From assembly GCF_015352455.1 (NCBI RefSeq), contig NZ_JADKPN010000001.1:310001-374000 (forward strand): a stretch of 64,000 nucleotides of DNA, in the 5' to 3' direction. The stretch comes from Nocardioides islandensis. Its GTDB lineage: Bacteria; Actinomycetota; Actinomycetes; Propionibacteriales; Nocardioidaceae. Both the position numbers and the translations under genes were made by a program. Shown one piece after another: positions 1 to 10,713 of the stretch. The notes below the pieces were generated by a model. That model was not told the DNA's origin and made no database searches. It worked only from the letters and a program-made list of their open reading frames with translations. The stretch's first letter is position 1. The number at the start of each line of letters is the position of its first letter.

Positions 1-378
1 CAGGCCGAGCAGGTCCTTGACCCAGCCGCCCGCCGCGCGCTCCGCGGCCTCGGCGGCCGGCGACATCAGCGGGTTGAATGAGTTCTGGTCCCAGCCGACG
101 GCCAGGATGTCGGCGGCCGCGGCCGCGGGGGTCGAGCCGCCGGTGACGAACCCGAAGTACCGCGGACCGACCGAGCCGACGAGGTGCCCCTCCGCCGCGG
201 CGAGCAGGTCGTCGAGCACCTGCGACGCCGGCGTCGGGCCGTCCGGCAGCGCACCACCGAACGCCGCCCAGGCGTCCTCGCGCGACGCCGTCCCGGCCAC
301 CGGTCGCTCGCCGACCCCGTCGCGGAACGCGGCGCCTTCTCGAGCGGCACGGACGAAGAGGTCCTCGAGCCCGCTCAC
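1..378 (-). CDS. PLP-dependent decarboxylase family protein (N-terminal part, cut by window edge)
   Basis: The first 126 codons of a gene that continues beyond base 1. The reading begins at a GTG whose last two bases are shared with the TGA of the ACC deaminase gene (a GTGA overlap), so the two are translationally coupled. The visible part contains a [11 protein letters not shown] segment followed by W-D-Q-N, typical of the N-terminal region of group II pyridoxal-phosphate decarboxylases (aromatic amino acid, glutamate and diaminobutyrate types). The PLP-binding lysine lies outside the window, so the substrate cannot be read. Coupling to ACC deaminase suggests a shared amino-acid catabolic role, but that is inference. 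Confidence 0.75.
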   Translation of the reverse strand, partial: MSGLEDLFVRAAREGAAFRDGVGERPVAGTASREDAWAAFGGALPDGPTPASQVLDDLLAAAEGHLVGSVGPRYFGFVTGGSTPAAAAADILAVGWDQNSFNPLMSPAAEAAERAAGGWVKDLLGL

Positions 379-1427
379 TCGCCCACCCGCTGGCCGACTC
401 GCTGGGTCGTGGTGAACAGCGCCGAGTAGGCGTTGAGCGCCTGCTGTCCGCCGAGGTGCGCGTACAGCACCGTCGAGTCCCTGGGGATCGTGCCGTCGCG
501 CACCAGGTCGATGAGACCGGCCATCGACTTGCCCTCGTAGACCGGGTCGAGGATCACGCCCTCGAGCTGGCCGGTGAGCCGGATCGCGTCGAGCGTGGAC
601 TGCACGGGGATGCCGTACAGGTCCCCGGCCCATCCCTCCCGCACGTCGATCTCGTCGTCGCGCAGGTCACGGCCGACGTCGATGAGCTCGGCGGTACGCC
701 GCGCGATCCGGCCGACCTGCTCGCGCGTCTTGTCCAACGTGGCGCTCGCGTCGATGCCGATCACCGTGCGGGGCCGGCCGCCCGCGGCCTCGAGCGCCGC
801 GAACCCGGCGATCATCCCGGCGTGGGTCGACCCGGTCACCGTGCAGACCACGACCGTGTCGAAGAAGACGCCGAGCTGCTCCTCCTGCTGCGCGACCTCG
901 AAGGCCCAGTTCGCGAAGCCCAGCCCGCCGAGCGGGTGGTCGCTGGCGCCGGCCGGGATGGCGTACGGCGTCCCTCCCCGCTCCTCGACGTCCGCGATCG
1001 CCTGCTTCCACGAGTCGCGGAACCCGATGTCGAACCCGGCCTCGTCGAGACGGACCTCAGCGCCCATGATCCGGCTGAGCATGATGTTGCCGACCCGGTC
1101 GTTGACCGAGTCCGGCCAGTCGACCCACTTCTCCTGCACCAGCACGCACGCCATGCCGAGGTGCGCGGCGACGGCCGCGACCTGTCGGGTGTGGTTGGAC
1201 TGGTAGCCGCCGATGCTGACCAGGGTGTCCGCGCCCTGGGCGATCGCCTCGGGGACGAGGTACTCCAGCTTGCGCACCTTGTTGCCGCCGTACGCCAGCC
1301 CGCTGCTCACGTCCTCGCGCTTGGCCCAGATGTTCGCCCCGCCGAGGTGAGCGCCGAGCCGCTTGAGCTCGTGCACGGGGCTCGGCCCGAACGTCAGGGG
1401 GTACCGCGGGAAGTCGGCGATGCTCAT
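375..1427 (-). CDS. acdS: 1-aminocyclopropane-1-carboxylate deaminase
   Basis: A 350-residue PLP enzyme that opens ACC, the plant ethylene precursor, to 2-oxobutyrate and ammonia in the cytoplasm. The N-terminal signature [20 protein letters not shown] carries the PLP lysine (about residue 51), followed by the S-I-G-G-Y-Q-S-N-H segment. Near residue 295 a V-Y-E-G-K-S-M motif supplies the tyrosine-glutamate pair that separates true ACC deaminases from D-cysteine desulfhydrases, and a leucine sits in H-L-G-G-Q-Q-A-L. Length matches the family. It is the first gene of a coupled pair with the decarboxylase downstream. ACC deaminase usually points to contact with plants or soil organic matter. Confidence 0.92.
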   Translation of the reverse strand: MSIADFPRYPLTFGPSPVHELKRLGAHLGGANIWAKREDVSSGLAYGGNKVRKLEYLVPEAIAQGADTLVSIGGYQSNHTRQVAAVAAHLGMACVLVQEKWVDWPDSVNDRVGNIMLSRIMGAEVRLDEAGFDIGFRDSWKQAIADVEERGGTPYAIPAGASDHPLGGLGFANWAFEVAQQEEQLGVFFDTVVVCTVTGSTHAGMIAGFAALEAAGGRPRTVIGIDASATLDKTREQVGRIARRTAELIDVGRDLRDDEIDVREGWAGDLYGIPVQSTLDAIRLTGQLEGVILDPVYEGKSMAGLIDLVRDGTIPRDSTVLYAHLGGQQALNAYSALFTTTQRVGQRVGE

Positions 1428-1448
1428 GCCGGAACGCTACTGAATCGA

Positions 1449-1508
1449 TGGTCGAGGAGGTGGCGCTGGGAACCGTCAGCGCTTGACTCCAGCGTCCCTC
1501 CTCGACCA
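1449..1508. repeat. Palindromic repeat with TGGTCGAGGAGG arms
   Basis: A 12-bp arm TGGTCGAGGAGG (1449-1460) is exactly complementary to CCTCCTCGACCA (1497-1508), with a second weaker inner pairing. It sits between the ATP-grasp gene and acdS, both on the minus strand. The arm sequence recurs near 36.2, 38.5 and 47.9 kb, so this is one member of a dispersed family; it could also act as a terminator hairpin here. Confidence 0.7.
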
Positions 1509-1512
1509 GCGG

Positions 1513-2742
1513 TCAGTGCTTGTTGTCCGCCGCCCAGAGGTCGGTGAGGCCCTTGAAGTGCGCCATGAACTGGTCGTGCTCGTGGGCGGGGTACATCGAC
1601 ACGACGGTCTCGCGCAGCAGGCGCTCGAAGTCCTTCGAGGTCACCCAGTCGTGGACCTGCTCGTCGAGGTGCGGGAGGTTCTCGGCGCACCACTGCCAGT
1701 ACCTCGCGCTGTCGAAGTGCTCGTCCGCGAGGGCCAGGTACGCCGTGATCTTGGCGTCGTAGGAGAGCGAATCGTCGTCGGCGATCTCGAAGTACCTGCG
1801 GGTGTGCAGGTCGACGCGGCCCTTGCGGCCGGTGGCGAGGGTGAAGACCGACCAGCGCACCAGCGCCGAGATCGCCCACGGGAAGTAGTAGTGCAGCGAC
1901 GTGACCGCGACGTCGGGGCAGGCGTTGGCGTAGTCGATCGGGTAGACCTCGTCGTCGGCCACCAGCATCTCGCATGAGTTGAACTCCCAGCCGAAGAAGG
2001 CGTTCACGATGCGGGAGATGGCGACCGCCTCGCCGCCGGCCTTCTCGCTGAGGAAGCCGTGCGAGACGGCGTACCGGTTGTGCATCGGCTCGTCCGGCTG
2101 GAACTTCATCACCATCGTCTCGGGCCCGATGGACAGCGCCCGCGCGAAGTGCTCGTACTCGACGGTGGCCTGGAGGTGCATCAGCATCTCGCCGGACTCG
2201 TCGTACGCCTGGTGCAGGTCGTCGCGGTTGTTGATCCGCGAGACGCCGCGCCAGCCGCCGCCGTCGAACGGCTTCATGTACATCGGGTAGCCGAGCTCCT
2301 CGGCGATCTTGTCGAGGTCGAAGGGCTGGTTGTACTTCTGCGAGGTGTAGGCCCAGCGCACGTTGTCGACGGGGTTCTTGTAGGGCACCAGGATCGTGCG
2401 CGGCACCTTGAGCCCGAGGCGGAGCATGGCGCAGTACGCCGAGTGCTTCTCCATCGACTGGAACGTGAACGGGCTGTTGAGCAGGTAGGTCCCGTTGACC
2501 AGCGCGGCCTTCTTGAGCCACTCGCGCGGGTGGTAGTACCAGTAGGCGAGCCGGTCGATCACCAGCTCGGTGCGCACGGGGTCCACCAGGTCGAACGGTT
2601 CGATCGTCAGGCGCTCGCTGCGGAAGGTGTGCGTGCTCCCGTCGGCGAGCTGGATCTTGCCGACCCGCCCCAGGATCGCCTCGAACGCTTGCGGCCAGTC
2701 TTCCTCGGCTCCCAGCAGCAGGCCGATCAGGTGGTCAGGCAT
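1513..2742 (-). CDS. ATP-grasp-like protein of unknown substrate
   Basis: A 409-residue cytoplasmic protein with ATP-grasp features: a Y-P-M-Y-M-K-P-F lysine strand before a G-G-G-W-R-G glycine-rich loop (about residues 165-180), a later E-F-N-S-C-E strand, and a P-I-D-Y-A-N-A-C metal-binding segment near residue 285. The closest named relatives are RimK- or D-Ala-ligase-like ligases, but the substrate cannot be assigned. The start was chosen at the ATG at 2742 because it overlaps the end of the upstream AlaX gene by 8 bp, as expected in an operon; longer readings run into AlaX coding sequence. The pairing with a tRNA-editing enzyme hints at an amino-acid or aminoacyl-tRNA link, which is inference. 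Confidence 0.72.
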   Translation of the reverse strand: MPDHLIGLLLGAEEDWPQAFEAILGRVGKIQLADGSTHTFRSERLTIEPFDLVDPVRTELVIDRLAYWYYHPREWLKKAALVNGTYLLNSPFTFQSMEKHSAYCAMLRLGLKVPRTILVPYKNPVDNVRWAYTSQKYNQPFDLDKIAEELGYPMYMKPFDGGGWRGVSRINNRDDLHQAYDESGEMLMHLQATVEYEHFARALSIGPETMVMKFQPDEPMHNRYAVSHGFLSEKAGGEAVAISRIVNAFFGWEFNSCEMLVADDEVYPIDYANACPDVAVTSLHYYFPWAISALVRWSVFTLATGRKGRVDLHTRRYFEIADDDSLSYDAKITAYLALADEHFDSARYWQWCAENLPHLDEQVHDWVTSKDFERLLRETVVSMYPAHEHDQFMAHFKGLTDLWAADNKH

Positions 2743-3544
2743 CCTCGCTCCTCTCCGTGTCGTGCGCCTGGGGGTCCAGCACTTCCAAGCGGATCCGCTT
2801 GTTGTCCTTGCCCTTGCTCTCGGTGCCGGTGACGCGCACCGCACCCACCTCCGCCGTCGAGAGCACGTGCGTGCCGCCGTCGGCCTGCTTGTCCAGGCCG
2901 ACGATGTCGATGATCCGCAGCGGGTCGATCGCCTGGGGGATCAGGTTCGCGCTGGTGCGGATCAGCGCGGGGTCCGCGTCGGCCAGGCTCCGCGGCACGA
3001 AGTCGACCAGGATCTCGTGCGCCTTCGCGATCTCCTCGTTGATCCGCTTCTCGACCTGCGCGCCGAGGTCGGCGGACATCGACGGGAACGGGAAGTCGAG
3101 CCGGCCCTTGAGGGGCTCCATGTTGCCGCCGGTGACCGGGATCCCGTGGTCGGCCCAGATCACGCCGCACAGGATGTGCAGCGCGGTGTGGGTGCGCATC
3201 AGCTGGTGGCGCCGGGTCCAGTCCAGGACGCCCTGCACCTCGGTGCCCTCGGAGATGTCGAGGTCGAGGTCGAGGTCGCCGACCGTGTGCCAGATCGCGC
3301 CGCCCTCCCGGCGTACCGACGTGACGAACAGCGTCCCCTCGCTGCTCTGGATGGTGCCGAGGTCGTGCGGCTGACCGCCGCCGCCCGGGTAGAACGCCGT
3401 CCGGTCCAGCCGGATCCGGACGCCCTCGCGGTCCACCTCGACCACCTGGGCGGCGAACTCGGTCGTGTAGGCGTCCACCGCGAACAGCTCGGTCGCGGCG
3501 AGATCGGGTGGCGCCCAGTGGGAAGGTCTGCCGGGGACGGCCAT
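2735..3544 (-). CDS. Alanyl-tRNA editing protein, AlaX family
   Basis: A 269-residue free-standing editing protein that would hydrolyse Ser-tRNA(Ala) mischarged by alanyl-tRNA synthetase. An N-terminal AlaRS-like beta domain contains [10 protein letters not shown] (about residues 51-60). The zinc site follows: H-T-A-L-H near residue 118, and the D-G-G-T-H-V segment near 225. Most AlaX and AlaRS proteins have C-G-G-T-H-V here, so the cysteine ligand is an aspartate in this protein. It is the promoter-proximal gene of a pair with the ATP-grasp protein and is divergent from pgm. Confidence 0.85.
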   Translation of the reverse strand: MAVPGRPSHWAPPDLAATELFAVDAYTTEFAAQVVEVDREGVRIRLDRTAFYPGGGGQPHDLGTIQSSEGTLFVTSVRREGGAIWHTVGDLDLDLDISEGTEVQGVLDWTRRHQLMRTHTALHILCGVIWADHGIPVTGGNMEPLKGRLDFPFPSMSADLGAQVEKRINEEIAKAHEILVDFVPRSLADADPALIRTSANLIPQAIDPLRIIDIVGLDKQADGGTHVLSTAEVGAVRVTGTESKGKDNKRIRLEVLDPQAHDTERSEDA

Positions 3545-3589
3545 CCATCGACCCTAGCGAGAGCAGGGCTCGTGCGTCAGGGTGGCAGC

Positions 3590-5254
<1,665 letters not shown>

Positions 5255-5344
5255 ACCGGCTCGGGTGTCGATGTCGAAGACGGTCCCGGCCGCTCGACGT
5301 ACGAGCGAGAACGCACCAGTCCAGCTATCGGTAGGAGTGAGGAA

Positions 5345-5719
5345 ATGCCGCGTTTCATGGGATTCGTCCGGATGGAAGAGGGCGTCGGTACGCCGCCGCA
5401 GTCACTGTTCGACGCGATGGACGCCTACATCGGGGAGCGGGCCGCCAACGGCACCTTCCTCGACGGCGGCGGGCTGTACGGGACCGAGGACGCCGTGAAC
5501 TTCATCGTGCGCGACGGGACGGTCAGCCGGGTCGACGGGCCGTACGCCGAGGCCAAGGAGGTCGTCGGCGGCTGGTCGCTGCTGCAGTACGACAGCCTCG
5601 AGGACGCCGTGGCCGACCAGCAGGCGTTCGCCGACCTGCACGCGCAGCACTGGCCCGAGGCCAGCATCGTGGCCACCCTGCGCCAGGTCCAGGACGAGCC
5701 GCCTGTTCCCGAGGGCTGA
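5345..5719 (+). CDS. YCII-domain protein
   Basis: A 124-residue small cytoplasmic protein of the YCII/DGPF family. It shows the family core M-G-F-V-R-M-E-E near the start, and D-G-P-Y-A-E-A-K-E-V-V-G-G near residue 65, the DGPF-type motif. The ATG is preceded by a good ribosome binding site (GGAGTGAGG). Family members are often encoded with ECF sigma factors, but none is adjacent here. A hairpin terminator follows. The biochemical role is unknown. Confidence 0.85.
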   Translation: MPRFMGFVRMEEGVGTPPQSLFDAMDAYIGERAANGTFLDGGGLYGTEDAVNFIVRDGTVSRVDGPYAEAKEVVGGWSLLQYDSLEDAVADQQAFADLHAQHWPEASIVATLRQVQDEPPVPEG

Positions 5720-5787
5720 CGAGGCGGAGGGCTGCCCCTCCCGCGACTGATCAGCGGCGCCGTGTCCACCCGGCGGAACCGACGAGC

Positions 5788-5816
5788 GGCCCGGGACCCC
5801 TCATGGGGTCCGGGCC
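5788..5816 (+). terminator. Hairpin terminator after the YCII gene
   Basis: GGCCCGGGACCCC and GGGGTCCGGGCC pair across a TCAT loop about 70 bp after the YCII stop codon. There is no strong T-tract, as is common in high-GC actinobacteria. It separates the YCII gene from the repeat cluster that follows. Confidence 0.6.
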
Positions 5817-5828
5817 GTTCGCGCTGGC

Positions 5829-5870
5829 GCATACCGGTCGCATACCGGCCGTGGGGCGGCCGCATACCGG
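5829..5870 (+). promoter_or_regulatory. SARP-type direct repeats GCATACC upstream of the small exported protein gene
   Basis: GCATACC(GG) occurs at 5829, 5840 and 5862, starting 11 bp and then 22 bp apart, so all three lie on the same face of the helix. Heptamer direct repeats with 11-bp periodicity are the known binding mode of SARP/BTAD regulators. The cluster ends 64 bp before the ATG at 5934. The same heptamer recurs twice before the downstream BTAD gene, which is the likely binder (inference). Confidence 0.7.
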
Positions 5871-5933
5871 GTGGGAGGACAACTTCGGCAGTCGGAGGCC
5901 ACCAGGGCCTCGAAAGCCCGAAGGAACAGATCG

Positions 5934-6206
5934 ATGAACGCTTCCACAGCAACCCGCCACTCCGCCGGACGCCAGCTGGTCGCAGCAACTCTCACTGCAG
6001 GGGTCTCCTCGGGACTGGCCGCGACGCTGCTCATGGCCACCATGGCCATCTCCACTGCTGCCCCGACCCGGACCGACGGCCAGGGCGGCGGCTCCGGCCC
6101 GGTCGACAAGGGGCACCTCGTGGAGGTCGCCTGCTTCACCACCCCGCACGACTGGGACGTCGCCCTCGAGGGTCCGCTGCCCCGATGCCACCGGTCGGTC
6201 CGCTAG
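5934..6206 (+). CDS. Small exported or membrane-anchored protein next to the BTAD-STAND-WD40 regulator
   Basis: A 90-residue protein of no recognised family. Residues about 10-45 form an alanine/leucine-rich hydrophobic segment after a basic N-terminus, consistent with a signal peptide or anchor, followed by a glycine-rich linker and a short tail with two cysteines about 19 residues apart. The start at 5934 has an AAGGAA ribosome binding site; earlier in-frame starts run back into the repeat cluster. Its promoter region holds three GCATACC direct repeats shared with the next gene. An exported peptide sensed by, or controlled by, the neighbouring transmembrane regulator is a reasonable guess but unproven. 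Confidence 0.6.
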   Translation: MNASTATRHSAGRQLVAATLTAGVSSGLAATLLMATMAISTAAPTRTDGQGGGSGPVDKGHLVEVACFTTPHDWDVALEGPLPRCHRSVR

Positions 6207-6238
6207 CTCGGCCGCAGACGTGGGGATCTGCGTCCGAC

Positions 6239-6258
6239 GCATACCAGGTGCATACCGG
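6239..6258 (+). promoter_or_regulatory. GCATACC direct repeat pair upstream of the BTAD-STAND-WD40 gene
   Basis: GCATACC at 6239 and 6250, exactly 11 bp apart, identical to the heptamer at 5829-5870. It lies in the gap between the small exported protein and the regulator, suggesting autoregulation. A promoter here would place the transcript start downstream of 6280, favouring one of the GTG starts near 6381-6396 for the regulator over earlier ATG codons. Confidence 0.65.
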
Positions 6259-6380
6259 TGCGCGATACGTGGTGCTGCATGAGCGCAGCACCACGTCACC
6301 GCGTCCAAGCCACTTCCAGCGCCGACTTCGGCCGCATCGCCGGTGTTGACGTACCCCCTGCCGACCTGCACATTCGGAGA

Positions 6381-9300
6381 GTGCGGGTCGCCCAGGTGGC
6401 CCGGATTGCAGTGCTCGGGCCGCTGCGTCTCGGTGGCCACCAGCCTCGGATCACGCCCAGGGACCGGATGGTCCTCGAGGCGCTGACGATCCGCGCGGGC
6501 GAGAACGTGACCGTCGACTGGCTCGCCGACGCACTGTGGGGTGAGGAGCCGCCTGCTTCGGCCCACAAGAACCTGCAGAGCTGCATCGCACGGTTGCGCA
6601 AGGAGCTGGGCCGCGACGCGATCGAGACCACCGCCTCGGGCTACCGATTGGCGCTGCCGCCGACCGACATCGACAGCCACTCCTTCGAACACCTGGTGCA
6701 ACGCGGCCGCGAGCTGCTGATGTTGCGCGAGCCGGACCGGGCGGCGTACGTCCTCGACGAGGCCCTGGACCTGTTCCAGGGCGAGCCGCTGGAGGACCTG
6801 TCGGGCTGGGACGTAGGCGTCCTCGAGGCGGAGCGTCTGCGCGAGGTCCGGTGGGGTGCGGAGGAGCTCCGGGTCGACGCCCTGCTTGCCGCGGGTCAGC
6901 ACCAGGAGGTGCTGTCGCAGGCTCGAGCACTGGTGACCGAGCAGCCGTTGCGTGAGAGACGCCATGTCCAGCTCGCCCTGGCGCAGTACCGCTCGGGGGA
7001 GCAGGTCGAGGCCTTGACCACCTTGCGGGGACTCCGCGAGCGGCTGCTCGACGAGCTGGGCGTCGACCCCGGCCCCGAGGCCGCGGCGCTGGAGCAGGCA
7101 GTCCTGCTGCAGGATCCCGACCTGATGATCGCGGCCACGTCGGGTCAGGGAACGAGCTGCCCGTGGCCCGGCCTGACGTCGTACGACGTCGAGGACCGTG
7201 AGTCGTTCTGCGGAAGGGACACCGAGACAGCCGCCTGCTTGCGGTTGTTGCAGGACCGAGGGGTCCTGGCCGTGGTCGGCCCATCGGGAAGCGGCAAGTC
7301 CTCGCTGCTCCGGGCCGGCATCGCTGCGTCGTTGCAGGCGGGCGGTCGGGAGGTCAGGGTCGTGTCACCCGGTCGTGCCGGCCCGAGCGAGGTGGACGCC
7401 GTCCTGCGAACGCCGATCCGCACGGTGCTGGTGGTCGACCAGCTGGAGGAGGTGTTCGCGCCGGGCGTCACGCCCGAGCACCGTGCCGCGTACCTGGAGG
7501 CGCTGTCCCGACGGGGCGGCGGAGGCGAGCTGGTGGTCGCGCTCCGCGCCGACCGGACACCGGAGCTCGCCGGCGAGCCGGAGCTGGCTCGGCTCCTGGA
7601 GCGAGGCTGGTACCTGCTGAGTGCCATCGACGCCACGGGACTGCGGACCGCGATCGAGCGTCCCGCCCGGCAGGCCGGGTTCCTCGTCGAACCCGGCCTC
7701 GTCGACCTGTTGCTCCGCGAGGTCCTCGACGAGCCCGGCGCCCTTCCCCTGCTGTCGCACTCGCTGGTGGAGACGTGGAATCGGCGGGAGGGGAGGACCC
7801 TCACCGTCGACGGGTACCTCGCGAGCGGCGGTGTCCGCGGCTCGATCGCGCAGTCGGCCGAGGCCGTGTACGACGAGATCCCGCTCGAGCAGCGCGACCA
7901 GCTCCGAGACCTGCTGATGCGGCTGGTGGCTCCCGGCGCCGAGGGCGAGCCGACGCGGATCCGGATCTCGCGAGACCGCGCCGTCACCCGGCCCGAGCAG
8001 GAGCGGCTGGTCGAGCTGCTCGTCGGATCGCGCCTCCTCACCAGCGACGACGGCAACATCACGCTGGCCCACGAGGCCTTGGCGCGCGAGTGGCCCCGGC
8101 TTCGGGCGTGGCTCGACGACGACATCGACGGCCAACGACTCCGTCACCACCTCTCCGCCGCCGCCGACGCCTGGGAGGCACTCGACCGTCCTGACAGCGA
8201 GCTCTACCGCGGCGTCAGACTGGCCCGGGCGCTCGAGTGGCATGCCGACAACGGCACGGCCCTCACCGAGGGTGAGATCCAGTTCCTCGGAGCGTCCTCC
8301 CGCCTCGCCGAGGCCGAGCAGGAGAGCGTGGCCGAGCGAGCACGCGCGCAGGCTCGGCTGATCCGCCGACTCCGGTTCGTGCTGGGTGGCGCCGCCGTGC
8401 TCCTCGTCTTCGCGCTCGTCGCCGGCGGTACAGCCGTCGTGCAGTCGAACCGCGCCGGTCGCCACGCGGCCGAGGCCCGCGCCGCTGCGGACACGGCTCG
8501 CCAGGCTGCCGTCTCCGCCGATGCGCGGCGGGTCGGAGCCCGGTCGCAGCTCACCGACGACAACAGCCTGTCGCTCCTGCTGGCAGCCGCGGGCGTTCGG
8601 CTGGACGACTCTCCGGAGACGCGGGTGAGCCTCCTCGCCGCGCTCGCGAGGCGGCCCCAGCTGGCCCGCTCCACACCCGCCGAGGGCGGATACATGGAGG
8701 TTTTCGACGTGAGTCGCGACGGCCGCTGGATCGCCGCATCGGACGCCCAGAACCGGATGCACCTCTACGACGCCGCCACCAACAGGCACGTGCGCAGCTA
8801 CGACGCCGGCCGTCCCTCCGAGGACGAGCAGGTGTGGCTCGAGGGGGTGTTCAGCCCCGACAGCAGGCAGCTCGCCGTCATCCTGACCCGCGGGGAGACC
8901 GAGCCGGTGCGCCTGCTGGACCCGACGACCATGCAGCCGACGGCGATGCTCAGCCGGCCGCGAGGAGAGCCGGGTTTCGCGCTCGACATCGGGTACAGCG
9001 GCGACGGCCGCTACCTCGGCGTCACCATGCTGAAGGAGGATCCGGCGCTCAACTTCACCACCGAGGAGAAGCCGGCGTACGCGTTGGTGTGGGACCTGGG
9101 CTCCCCGACTACCGCACCTGTGCGACTGGAGACCAACCCAGACCTCCAGTCGATGGCGCTCAGTCCGGACGGTCAGACCCTCTACACGGCCTCGCCGCTG
9201 ACGGCGTACGACGTGGCGACGGGCGGCACGATCTGGGAACGTCCGAACCTGACCGAAGGGATCCTCGACCTGAACCGGAAGGGAACCCTCCTTGCGGAGG

Positions 9301-10658
9301 GGTCCGGGAAAGACCTGTTCCTGGTGGACGCCGCCAGCGGCGAGACCGTCCGGAGACTGCGCGGACACCGGGCCGGAGTCCGCGACCTGCGGTTCTCACC
9401 CGACGGCACGCTCGTCGGGTCGGTCGCCAACGACGGCGAGCTCATCGTCTGGGACACGCTCACCGGCCACCAGCTGGAACGATGGAACACCTCCGACCAG
9501 TGGGGCGTCGGCTTCAGCCCGGACAACCACCTGGTCTACTACGGCGGCGGCATCGACGCGATGCTCCGCACCTGGGACCTGTCCTCGCAGGACACCTACC
9601 TGCAGCAGACGACCCAGGTCGGCGGTGCCGAGGTGTTCCACCACGCCGACTTCTCCCCGGACGGGCAGCGGGTGGCGTACAACTGGCGTGACAGCACGAG
9701 TGGGGGATGGGTCAGGTTCGTCGACGTCGTCACCGGAGACGCGACGCCTGCTACGCGAGTGCCGGCCGAGAGGACCGGTTGGGCAAGCGGCGCCTGGCAT
9801 CCCGAGGGCGGGCAGTACGCCGCGTATTGCGACGACCTGTTGTGCAACGCGCATCGACCCGGCACCGTGACCGTCCTCGACTCAGCCACGGGCCAACCCC
9901 TCCGACGCGAGCAGGACGTCGTCGACGGCGAGGACGCGATCTACTCACTGGCGTACGTCGACCAGGGTCGCTCCCTGCTGGTGGGCGATCCGAACGGCAC
10001 CCGCGTCCTCGATGCCGAGACGCTTCAAACCCGAGGTGGGCCCTTCGACCTGCTCGCGCACTGCTGCACCGCCGCGATCGGTGACGGCAGCACGGCGATG
10101 ATCCCGGAGTACTCCAACGACGGCGCTTCGATCCACTGGCGGATCATCGACGTCGACACCGGCGAGGTCGGCCGCGAGGGGGACGTGAACATCGGCGGTT
10201 ATCCCTATGCATCCGCTGCCTCTCCGGACGGCTCCGTGGTCGCGATCGCTGGACAGGCGGGCGAGATCGTCTCCATCGACGTCCTGACCGGAGACCACCG
10301 GCGATCAACCGGGCTCGGCACCGCCGTGCGATGGCTCAACTACTCCGACGACGGCGAGCTGCTCGTCTCCGGCGCCACGGACGGCGGGGTCAGCCTCTGG
10401 GACGCCACGACCCTCGACCTGCTGGGCACCGTCTATGCACCGCACCAGGGAGAGCCGGTCCCGGCAGGGGCGCAGTTCATCGGCGACACCCACGACGTCG
10501 CCATCGCGTCGTACGACGGCCGGGTCTACCGGTGGGAGACCGACCTGTACCGGGCCATCGACTTCGCCTGCCAGATGGCCGGACGAGACCTGACGGAGGA
10601 GGAGTGGGAGACCCTGCTGCCCGACCAGCCCTACCAGTCCGTCTGCCCTGACAACTGA
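6381..10658 (+). CDS. Transmembrane BTAD regulator with STAND ATPase and WD40 propeller
   Basis: About 1,425 residues. Order: a winged-helix OmpR-type DNA-binding domain (R-I-A-V-L-G-P-L onward, about 5-100), a BTAD helical domain (about 100-250) ending D-E-L-G-V-D-P-G-P-E, an nSTAND-type NTPase with Walker A G-P-S-G-S-G-K-S-S (about 300), a winged-helix/TPR-like part, one hydrophobic helix near residue 670 preceded by arginines, then roughly 650 residues of WD40-like repeats (S-P-D-G...W-D). The positive-inside rule puts DNA-binding and ATPase parts in the cytoplasm and the propeller outside. That makes it a one-component membrane regulator. The start is uncertain: GTG at 6381 or 6396 fits the domain; an ATG at 6279 would add an unusual leader. 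GCATACC repeats lie upstream. Confidence 0.82.
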   Translation: MRVAQVARIAVLGPLRLGGHQPRITPRDRMVLEALTIRAGENVTVDWLADALWGEEPPASAHKNLQSCIARLRKELGRDAIETTASGYRLALPPTDIDSHSFEHLVQRGRELLMLREPDRAAYVLDEALDLFQGEPLEDLSGWDVGVLEAERLREVRWGAEELRVDALLAAGQHQEVLSQARALVTEQPLRERRHVQLALAQYRSGEQVEALTTLRGLRERLLDELGVDPGPEAAALEQAVLLQDPDLMIAATSGQGTSCPWPGLTSYDVEDRESFCGRDTETAACLRLLQDRGVLAVVGPSGSGKSSLLRAGIAASLQAGGREVRVVSPGRAGPSEVDAVLRTPIRTVLVVDQLEEVFAPGVTPEHRAAYLEALSRRGGGGELVVALRADRTPELAGEPELARLLERGWYLLSAIDATGLRTAIERPARQAGFLVEPGLVDLLLREVLDEPGALPLLSHSLVETWNRREGRTLTVDGYLASGGVRGSIAQSAEAVYDEIPLEQRDQLRDLLMRLVAPGAEGEPTRIRISRDRAVTRPEQERLVELLVGSRLLTSDDGNITLAHEALAREWPRLRAWLDDDIDGQRLRHHLSAAADAWEALDRPDSELYRGVRLARALEWHADNGTALTEGEIQFLGASSRLAEAEQESVAERARAQARLIRRLRFVLGGAAVLLVFALVAGGTAVVQSNRAGRHAAEARAAADTARQAAVSADARRVGARSQLTDDNSLSLLLAAAGVRLDDSPETRVSLLAALARRPQLARSTPAEGGYMEVFDVSRDGRWIAASDAQNRMHLYDAATNRHVRSYDAGRPSEDEQVWLEGVFSPDSRQLAVILTRGETEPVRLLDPTTMQPTAMLSRPRGEPGFALDIGYSGDGRYLGVTMLKEDPALNFTTEEKPAYALVWDLGSPTTAPVRLETNPDLQSMALSPDGQTLYTASPLTAYDVATGGTIWERPNLTEGILDLNRKGTLLAEGSGKDLFLVDAASGETVRRLRGHRAGVRDLRFSPDGTLVGSVANDGELIVWDTLTGHQLERWNTSDQWGVGFSPDNHLVYYGGGIDAMLRTWDLSSQDTYLQQTTQVGGAEVFHHADFSPDGQRVAYNWRDSTSGGWVRFVDVVTGDATPATRVPAERTGWASGAWHPEGGQYAAYCDDLLCNAHRPGTVTVLDSATGQPLRREQDVVDGEDAIYSLAYVDQGRSLLVGDPNGTRVLDAETLQTRGGPFDLLAHCCTAAIGDGSTAMIPEYSNDGASIHWRIIDVDTGEVGREGDVNIGGYPYASAASPDGSVVAIAGQAGEIVSIDVLTGDHRRSTGLGTAVRWLNYSDDGELLVSGATDGGVSLWDATTLDLLGTVYAPHQGEPVPAGAQFIGDTHDVAIASYDGRVYRWETDLYRAIDFACQMAGRDLTEEEWETLLPDQPYQSVCPDN

Positions 10659-10713
10659 TCGTGTGCCGAGGTGGCTGTCCTGGCGACCACCCCCGGCACT
10701 CGACCTCCTCGGC

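Noticed and set aside
2570..3589. Long plus-strand open frame running into pgm from 2570
   Set aside because: It is the antisense shadow of the AlaX and ATP-grasp genes in GC-rich DNA; the Pgm fold begins at 3590.
6258..6380. An upstream start for the BTAD-STAND-WD40 gene at 6258 or 6279
   Set aside because: The added residues have no similarity to the domain, lack a ribosome site and would lie next to or within the GCATACC repeats.
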